Shown here in pieces: positions 42,977-47,549 of a stretch of DNA of 47,549 bases. The DNA comes from an uncultured Ignavibacteria bacterium (lineage in GTDB: Bacteria; Bacteroidota; Ignavibacteria; Tepidaquicellales; Tepidaquicellaceae). A program made the position numbers and the translations under genes. The notes under the pieces are model-generated. The model had not been told where the DNA came from, did not search any database, and was given only the letters and a program-made list of their open reading frames with translations. Each line of letters begins with the position of its first letter. Position 1 is the first letter of the stretch. The stretch spans positions 1 through 47,549 of the forward strand of contig CALJIG010000136.1 of the NCBI GenBank assembly GCA_937974175.1, read 5' to 3'.

Positions 42977-43250
42977 GTCGGGTTTTGGTCGGATTCTTGA
43001 ACACTGATATTTATGATTATTATGATTTCACAGATAGTCACAAAAAAGTCACATTTCTGAGCCAAGCTCAGTCCCGTCTTTAGCGGGATGTTTATCTGCT
43101 ATTTGTTAATTACTAATTATTAATTGTAAAACGTCGGATTTTGGTCGGATTCTTGAACACTGATATTTATGATTATTATGATTTCACAGATAGTCACAAA
43201 AAAGTCACATTTCTGAGCCAAGCTCAGTCCCGTCTTTAGCGGGATGTTTA
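42977..43250. repeat. 156-bp tandem direct repeat, two copies
   Basis: 42977-43094 and 43133-43250 are 118-bp copies differing at one base, with a 156-bp period. Each carries TTGAACACTGATATTTATG, a TAGTCACAAAAAAGTCAC tract and a TCCCGTCTTTAGCGGGA palindrome. A third partial copy (60 bp) is at 43695-43754. No gene is seen in 42863-43306 otherwise. Confidence 0.95.
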
Positions 43251-43306
43251 CTTGTTAATTGTTAATTACTGATTGTAAAACGTCGTGTTTCCTTTCTACT
43301 TATCAC

Positions 43307-43558
43307 CTACCAATAAAATTTCCGGATAAAATAAATAACGGCAAGCAGACCAATCACACCTGAAATTAAATCTCCCCACTTGATGAACTTTGCGAAAGGC
43401 ATTTCGCTCCTGCTCTGTAACAGATTATCGCGATTTTTCATCCTGTAAGAAAGGAGTAATGTGTACCTTACGATGTAATAAATTATAATCAGGAATACGA
43501 GCGCAGGTATAAATAGATTTCCTATGGCTAATATTACAGCCGGGGTTAGTGCTGTCAT
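43307..43558 (-). CDS. Small membrane protein, hypothetical
   Basis: 83 residues with two transmembrane helices (about 10-35 and 62-80) and a basic loop (YRMKNRDNLLQSR). No family is recognised. ATG start. It stands alone in a repeat-rich stretch. Confidence 0.6.
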   Translation of the reverse strand: MTALTPAVILAIGNLFIPALVFLIIIYYIVRYTLLLSYRMKNRDNLLQSRSEMPFAKFIKWGDLISGVIGLLAVIYFIRKFYW

Positions 43559-43591
43559 TTTTATTTATTTAGTTAGAAATATTTTTAATTT

Positions 43592-44027
43592 TGATGAATT
43601 TTTGACGGGTTTTCATTTCTCCGTTGTTGTTTTTTCAATTCGCCAAGTCGAAACTTCGGTACCGATAAATATAAATTTTTAAAAAAGTCATATTTTGAAC
43701 ACTGATATTTATGATTATTATGATTTCACAGATAGTCACAAAAAAGTCACATTTTATTTATCTGTTCATTGTTAATTATCCGCCAAGGCGGATTAATTGC
43801 AAAACGTCGGGTTTTATCAAACAATAATTGCCACGGCTTTTAAGCCGTGGAATAAATGAACACACAAAAAACTCTGCCCTTTAGGGCAAATGGTTTTGGC
43901 TAAAGCCAACAATTTTATAGCTTTCATCATCCACGACTTAAAAGTCGTGGCAATTTATTCATCACTTCTTCCGTATGATGAATTTTTGACGGATTTTCAC
44001 AACTCTGTTATTGTTTTTACAACGCCG
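43592..44027. repeat. Degenerate direct repeat and non-coding repeat-rich stretch
   Basis: TGATGAATTTTTGACGG and the following about 35 bp recur at 43592-43643 and 43977-44027 with substitutions. Between them lie the 60-bp repeat copy 43695-43754 and the composite hairpin element 43826-43955. No gene is supported between 43559 and 44282. Confidence 0.7.
43826..43955. repeat. Composite four-hairpin element
   Basis: Outer inverted repeat AATTGCCACG (43826-43835) and CGTGGCAATT (43946-43955) enclose hairpins CCACGGCTTTTAAGCCGTGG, TGCCCTTTAGGGCA, TTGGCTAAAGCCAA and CCACGACTTAAAAGTCGTGG. The layout matches the 138-bp element between mreC and mreB. Confidence 0.93.
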
Positions 44028-44047
44028 CTTAAAAAATATTTTTCATT

Positions 44048-44110
44048 TGGTCGGAAAAAAGTCGGGTTCTTGATTCAATTACGAATTCCAAATTACGAAT
44101 TTCGAGCAAA
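44048..44110. repeat. Dispersed GTCGG repeat, inverted relative to 14.6 kb
   Basis: TTGGTCGGAAAAAAGTCGGG and the following TTACGAATT tract match the reverse complement of about 14555-14620. Further short GTCGG motifs follow at about 44152 and 44238. Confidence 0.85.
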
Positions 44111-44282
44111 AACTAACTTTTTAACTTTCTCCCTATTTAAAAATTGAAATAAGTCGGATTATGGTCGGGTTTTCTCCCGCAGCGTCATTCCCGCGAAGGC
44201 TGGAATCCAATCACGACACCATTAACTATTTAAAATAAGTCGGAAAAAGGTCGGGTTATTATGTAAAGTTGAGTTTTTCAAA

Positions 44283-44933
44283 TCATTTTAACGAATTATA
44301 AATACAAAGACTGATATAAAAAAGAACTATTATTGCGCCAGCGCCAAAAAATATTCTTAATTTTTTTAATCCGGTTACTGCATCATGTTCATAATTATTT
44401 CCCCACATTAGCTTCAACAACAAATGTCCCAGATAAACTGAACCAAAATAGAACAGGGGCAAAATAAACAGAAAAGACACGACATAATACCATTTGAATT
44501 GAAGGAAGCTAAAAACTACATCAACACCATTATTTACAATGATAAATATAAGAAAAATTGTAAAAAAAAGTACCCATCCGAAAATATTTTTGAATATTCT
44601 ATTCTTCCAAAATTTTTTCCCGTTAATTTGTTCGTTATTTTCTTCTTCTTCTTCAATTCTGTCTGCATCATTTTCGTCCTGCTCTTCAAATTTTCGCGCA
44701 TAAACCGCAAATAAAGCAAAGCACACTCCAAAAATAATCATAGATACAAAATATATTGTCTTATTTTTTTCTGCGCCATCTTTATAGATCATATAACAGA
44801 TTCCGAATAATAGGAATAAAATCGTCGATATGGTAACCCTTACAAATTTTCTTTTCATAATTTTAGCATTACATATATTAATTTTTCGATTACTCTCTTT
44901 CTTCCCAACATAGTCGTTTGGAAGGTTACTCAA
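44283..44933 (-). CDS. Hypothetical membrane protein with acidic linker
   Basis: 216 residues, about five transmembrane helices in two groups separated by a highly acidic cytoplasmic linker (DENDADRIEEEEENN). Unknown family. It resembles in design the three small membrane proteins at 45346-46340. Confidence 0.6.
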   Translation of the reverse strand: MSNLPNDYVGKKESNRKINICNAKIMKRKFVRVTISTILFLLFGICYMIYKDGAEKNKTIYFVSMIIFGVCFALFAVYARKFEEQDENDADRIEEEEENNEQINGKKFWKNRIFKNIFGWVLFFTIFLIFIIVNNGVDVVFSFLQFKWYYVVSFLFILPLFYFGSVYLGHLLLKLMWGNNYEHDAVTGLKKLRIFFGAGAIIVLFYISLCIYNSLK

Positions 44934-44962
44934 AATAAATTCCCAACGAGGACGTTGGGAAG
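44901..44962. repeat. Two-hairpin palindromic element (CCCAACG type), second copy
   Basis: CTTCCCAACATAGTCGTTTGGAAG (44901-44924, imperfect) and ATTCCCAACGAGGACGTTGGGAAGT (44938-44962). The second is identical in its core to 38687-38712. It overlaps the 5' end of the gene at 44283. Confidence 0.88.
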
Positions 44963-44997
44963 TAGGGTAAAAAACATAAGTATGTAATCCGGACGTA

Positions 44998-45072
44998 GTC
45001 CAAAAACGTGTGTGTGCCTACACACACTGCTTTACTTTACTTTACTTTACTTTACTTTGTGTACTTTTGGAC
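44998..45072. repeat. Pentanucleotide repeat (TTTAC)n inside a hairpin
   Basis: GTCCAAAA (44998-45005) pairs with TTTTGGAC (45065-45072). Between them are a GTGTGTG/CACACAC pair and (TTTAC)5-6 at 45031-45058. No ORF. Confidence 0.85.
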
Positions 45073-45181
45073 GTCAAAAACCCGGGTTTCCGTATCGGAA
45101 ACTACAAGCGTTGCATTAAAATATTCGCTTAAGTTTTCTATTTATAAAATGGTTGTGAAAATTTAATTGTTAACCACCCCC

Positions 45182-45283
45182 TACCCCCTCCTTATTAAGG
45201 AGGGGGATTCGGAGGTTCACTTCAAAAATAAATAATTATTTATTAAATAAAAAAGGAATCGTCCCTATTAGTACTAATAGGGA
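45182..45283. repeat. Two palindromes in a non-coding stretch
   Basis: CCCCCTCCTTATTAAGGAGGGGG at about 45185-45207, and a 22-bp perfect palindrome TCCCTATTAGTACTAATAGGGA at 45262-45283. The remainder of 44934-45345 shows no gene. Confidence 0.85.
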
Positions 45284-45345
45284 GAAAGTTTAAAATGGAA
45301 GATTTTTTACTTGACAGAGGTCGTACAAAAATTTGAAAAATGAAT

Positions 45346-45555
45346 TTATCCAAATATCTTAAAAGCCATCCATCCCAGTAAATAACCGCCGATAAAAATA
45401 AACATCAGAACTCCCAGCCCTTTCCAAAAGGATTTCTTTTTCTTGCGAAGCTCCTTTTTTTCATTTTCATCCATTTCTTCATCTGATTTTTCAAAAAGAA
45501 TGGACGGAGAAGATAATGAAATCAGATGTCCTATTATTTCAAAAAATGTATTCAT
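45346..45555 (-). CDS. Small single-span membrane protein
   Basis: 69 residues: an acidic/basic stretch (SDEEMDENEKKELRKKKK) precedes one C-terminal helix (about 47-68). Unknown family. It is 5 bp downstream of the gene at 45561, so the two are in one operon. Confidence 0.55.
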   Translation of the reverse strand: MNTFFEIIGHLISLSSPSILFEKSDEEMDENEKKELRKKKKSFWKGLGVLMFIFIGGYLLGWMAFKIFG

Positions 45556-45560
45556 AAAAA

Positions 45561-45965
45561 TTACTTAGCAAAAATTTTTAATGACCAGATAATAATACAA
45601 TAAATGAAAATTATCAGAGCAATATAAACAGCAATAGCCTTGAATACTCCGAAATGAGTTAAGGCGCGGCGGCTTCCTTTATCAGATAAAAATAATGCAT
45701 AAAGCATATAGAAAAATTTATTTTTTACCGCTGCATTTTCCTCAAAATCTTTTTCATCTATTGCTTTTTTCTTTATGTACTTTGTAATGAAATCAAAAAT
45801 CAGGATAAGGATAATTATAACTGCAAAACATACAAGAATGGTCAAGACCGGAATACCGGTTTCATTTTTCTTAGAAATAAAGATTATTGCTGTAAACATA
45901 ATTAATATAACAGCCCATCCTAAAATTATTCTAAATCTTCGGCTTCTGGAAATATTTTCAAACAT
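45561..45965 (-). CDS. Small membrane protein, hypothetical
   Basis: 134 residues, three transmembrane helices (about 10-30, 36-60, 106-130) with a charged loop. Unknown family. It lies between the genes at 45346 and 45987 on the same strand. Confidence 0.6.
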   Translation of the reverse strand: MFENISRSRRFRIILGWAVILIMFTAIIFISKKNETGIPVLTILVCFAVIIILILIFDFITKYIKKKAIDEKDFEENAAVKNKFFYMLYALFLSDKGSRRALTHFGVFKAIAVYIALIIFIYCIIIWSLKIFAK

Positions 45966-45986
45966 ATAAGTAAATTCTAATTTCTA

Positions 45987-46340
45987 TTATTTCAATATCC
46001 AGGCAGTGAGATAAACTCCGACAATTATTAAAATTAGGAAAATAAAAATTGAAAGGATAGATGGGGAATTCTTCGCATCTTCTTCATTTTGTCTTTCAAT
46101 TTCTTCGTATTCCGCAGTTGTTTCAGAATCAGAATTATTTTTGACAAACTTAAAAAATAGCCAGCCGGCTGAAAGTAAAAGCCAATAAATCCCCATTCCA
46201 AGAAATCCGGCAAATCTGGGAATTTTAATATTAAAGTTTTCAGTAATTATTGTTGATAAACTAAAAGCTATAACTATAAAAATAATTGTAACTATTAGAC
46301 CACTAAATAACCTGGATACTCGATTTTTTGTATTAAACAT
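45987..46340 (-). CDS. Small membrane protein with acidic linker
   Basis: 117 residues, three transmembrane helices (about 10-32, 41-63, 95-115); the second and third are separated by a Glu/Asp/Asn-rich linker (SDSETTAEYEEIERQNEED). Unknown family. Likely same operon as 46359 (18 bp gap). Confidence 0.6.
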   Translation of the reverse strand: MFNTKNRVSRLFSGLIVTIIFIVIAFSLSTIITENFNIKIPRFAGFLGMGIYWLLLSAGWLFFKFVKNNSDSETTAEYEEIERQNEEDAKNSPSILSIFIFLILIIVGVYLTAWILK

Positions 46341-46358
46341 TTAATATAAATAAATATT

Positions 46359-46877
46359 TTAATCCCTACTATACGTTATATCCACTGCAGTTCTTCCGTT
46401 TCCTGAAAAGTAATTTAGTTCGACGTGAATGCCTGAGCCTTCCCATGCGCGCTCGTTTTGTGTTCTGCCGTAGCCGCTGAAATCATTTTCGTGGACATTG
46501 TTTCCGTACTTGCCGTTGAAAACTTTCTTCCAGCTTTCATAAACATCAAGCGCTTTATCGTTTTTATTAAGCAAGAATCTTATTTCCTTCAGCTTGCCGC
46601 GGTTCAGTGAAAATCTTACCGAGTATGTATTGCCGTCGATTGAATAAGACGGAATTCTGTAGCCGCTCCGGTTATTGTTATCGTCGTTATCGTTATCATC
46701 ATCGTTGTTATTATCATCGTTATCGGAGTAATTATAAGAGGTAATGCCTTTATCTTTGAATGTGCTCATTAGCTCATCGCCTGACATGCCGAACTTTGCT
46801 TTTGATATAATATCCTCCTGGCAGAAAGCTGCGCCGGATACAAAAAACAGAAGAATTGCAGCTAAAAGAAATTTCAT
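46359..46877 (-). CDS. Exported protein with Asp/Asn-rich tract
   Basis: 172 residues: signal peptide (about 1-19, AAFC), then an N-terminal DIISKAKFGMSGDEL segment, a pure Asp/Asn tract at residues 52-69 encoded by GAT/AAC/GAC triplets (46671-46724), and a globular C-terminal domain (SVRFSLNRGKLKEIRFLL; VELNYFSGNGRTAVDITY). The tract could bind calcium or be a slippage-prone linker. Unknown family. Confidence 0.7.
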   Translation of the reverse strand: MKFLLAAILLFFVSGAAFCQEDIISKAKFGMSGDELMSTFKDKGITSYNYSDNDDNNNDDDNDNDDNNNRSGYRIPSYSIDGNTYSVRFSLNRGKLKEIRFLLNKNDKALDVYESWKKVFNGKYGNNVHENDFSGYGRTQNERAWEGSGIHVELNYFSGNGRTAVDITYSRD

Positions 46878-46987
46878 AGTAAGTAGTGTTTAATTTGATT
46901 TGTGAAATATTATAAGAAATACTGAATGATGCGATTACAGGATTTACCTATAAATAGCCGTGGGATATGATGCTCTCAATATAACAA

Positions 46988-47017
46988 TTTAATAGAATAA
47001 ATACGTTATCAAAAACA
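46988..47017. repeat. 30-bp direct repeat, copy 1
   Basis: TTTAATAGAATAAATACGTT and the next ten bases are identical to 47298-47327, which encodes the 3' end of the partial gene at the right edge. This copy lies in a non-coding place. Confidence 0.93.
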
Positions 47018-47096
47018 AAAGGCAGCAAATTTAAATTAAGTTTGAACTTAAAATATCTTGATGTGATGATACGTTAAACAAATAAGTTACGAGTTA

Positions 47097-47277
47097 AAGA
47101 GATAAGAGATAAATACTATCCCGAAATAAATTATGAAGATTGTAAATATTGATGCCGCTAGTAACTTCAATAAAAAAAATTTGGTCGCTCCTTATTTTTA
47201 TAAATTATGGAGGGGTCAGTTATTCCTGTTAAAATTAGATCTACTAAAATTCCAAAGAAGCGTATGATAGTTTTCAT
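47097..47277 (-). pseudogene. Possible frameshifted small membrane protein
   Basis: On the minus strand an ATG at 47277-47275 opens a 36-codon ORF (MKTIIRFFGILVDLILTG...) that ends at 47167. Shifting frame at a run of eight A/T (47172-47179) continues as a hydrophobic stretch (LKLLAASIFTIFIIYFGIV) to a stop at 47097. This could be a broken two-helix protein gene, a slippery-run frameshift or chance. Confidence 0.35.
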
Positions 47278-47297
47278 TAGGTATTCAAGCTTTCTAT

Positions 47298-47327
47298 TTT
47301 AATAGAATAAATACGTTATCAAAAACA
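47298..47327. repeat. 30-bp direct repeat, copy 2
   Basis: Identical to 46988-47017. This copy is the 3' end (including TAA) of the partial gene at the right edge. Confidence 0.93.
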
Positions 47328-47549
47328 CTAAAGCCCAGAACGCTATAAAATTTCCAAACCAAATTGTGTACTTCATTAATTTGGTGCGGGGCTTTATTTT
47401 AATATGAGCGTGAGCGGAGTCAGTGTAACTCAGCTTAGCTTTTTTTTGCATACGGTCTTTTATTATGGCGTTAGCAAGCCATACTAGGAAGAAGGAAACT
47501 CCTCCTATAATTATAAATTCAGAGTCATGAATTTTGAACCGCGCAATTA
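47299..47549 (-). CDS. Partial membrane protein cut by the window edge
   Basis: An open frame runs from the right edge to TAA at 47301-47299, 82 visible residues with no start inside the window. Two transmembrane helices (EFIIIGGVSFFLVWLANAI and FGNFIAFWALVFLITYLFY) flank a basic loop (HIKIKPRTKLMKY). The frame is continuous, so this is the C-terminal part of a gene beginning beyond 47549. No family is recognised. Confidence 0.65.
   Translation of the reverse strand, partial: IARFKIHDSEFIIIGGVSFFLVWLANAIIKDRMQKKAKLSYTDSAHAHIKIKPRTKLMKYTIWFGNFIAFWALVFLITYLFY

Noticed and set aside
42892..43083. 63-residue plus-strand ORF after argS
   Set aside because: It lies in the 156-bp tandem repeat and encodes repeat translation with no family.
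43890..44147. 85-residue plus-strand ORF
   Set aside because: It runs through the composite hairpin element and the dispersed GTCGG repeat and has no domain or ribosome binding site. It is repeat sequence.
45031..45058. (TTTAC)n as a phase-variation tract
   Set aside because: No ORF spans it and no promoter elements could be tied to it, so only the repeat is recorded.

Overview
The window looks like a chromosomal segment of a low-GC member of the Bacteroidota/Chlorobiota group, most like Ignavibacteria. The pointers are a type IX secretion (T9SS) C-terminal sorting domain with the YPNPFNPST signature, TonB-dependent receptors, a YbeY whose third metal position is Asp, and frequent GTG/TTG starts. 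Taxonomy is inferred from gene content only. No rRNA, tRNA, CRISPR array, transposase or phage cassette was seen.

Layout. 1-6260 (minus) is a cell-shape operon in the order mreB, [inserted nuclease-like gene], mreC, mreD, mrdA (PBP2), rodA. 6396-8956 holds a 54-residue ORF and purN-purH. 9244-11802 is a large TonB-dependent receptor between two same-orientation copies of a 100-bp hairpin repeat. 12312-16209 has an HTH protein, small membrane proteins, an orphan dipeptide-type ABC ATPase and a DUF1801 protein. 16291-19487 encodes three exported proteins: RsiV-like, a double aspartic-protease-like protein and an outer-membrane barrel. 19647-23471 is an operon of an unknown gene, ybeY, smg and topA. 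23563-23766 is a cold-shock protein with an unusual leader.

23950-31354 is one minus-strand run of eight closely spaced genes behind a cobalamin riboswitch: TonB receptor, T9SS-exported beta-propeller, CobO, a BFD-like [2Fe-2S] protein, a lipoprotein beta-propeller, a membrane-anchored JAB metalloprotease with LysM, a eukaryotic-like E2 ubiquitin-conjugating-fold protein, and a gamma-carbonic-anhydrase-like protein. The first five form a coherent B12 capture and adenosylation set. The propellers look like BtuG-type surface B12-binding proteins in two anchoring formats. The E2 plus JAB-TM-LysM pair, with no E1 or ubiquitin-like gene in the window, is the best candidate for an undescribed system.

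31772-42862 carries a tyrosine phenol-lyase-type enzyme, a histidine kinase/response regulator pair, a lamin-tail-like small protein, a TMEM175-like channel, small exported proteins, a serine-palmitoyltransferase-like enzyme divergent from an SDR reductase (possible sphingolipid synthesis), and argS. 42862-47549 is repeat-rich, with a cluster of small membrane proteins with acidic linkers, an Asp/Asn-rich exported protein, and a gene cut by the window edge.

Intergenic DNA is rich in hairpins: composite four-hairpin elements of 100-138 bp, two-hairpin versions, a dispersed GTCGG-containing repeat, a 156-bp tandem repeat and octanucleotide tandem repeats at gene ends.
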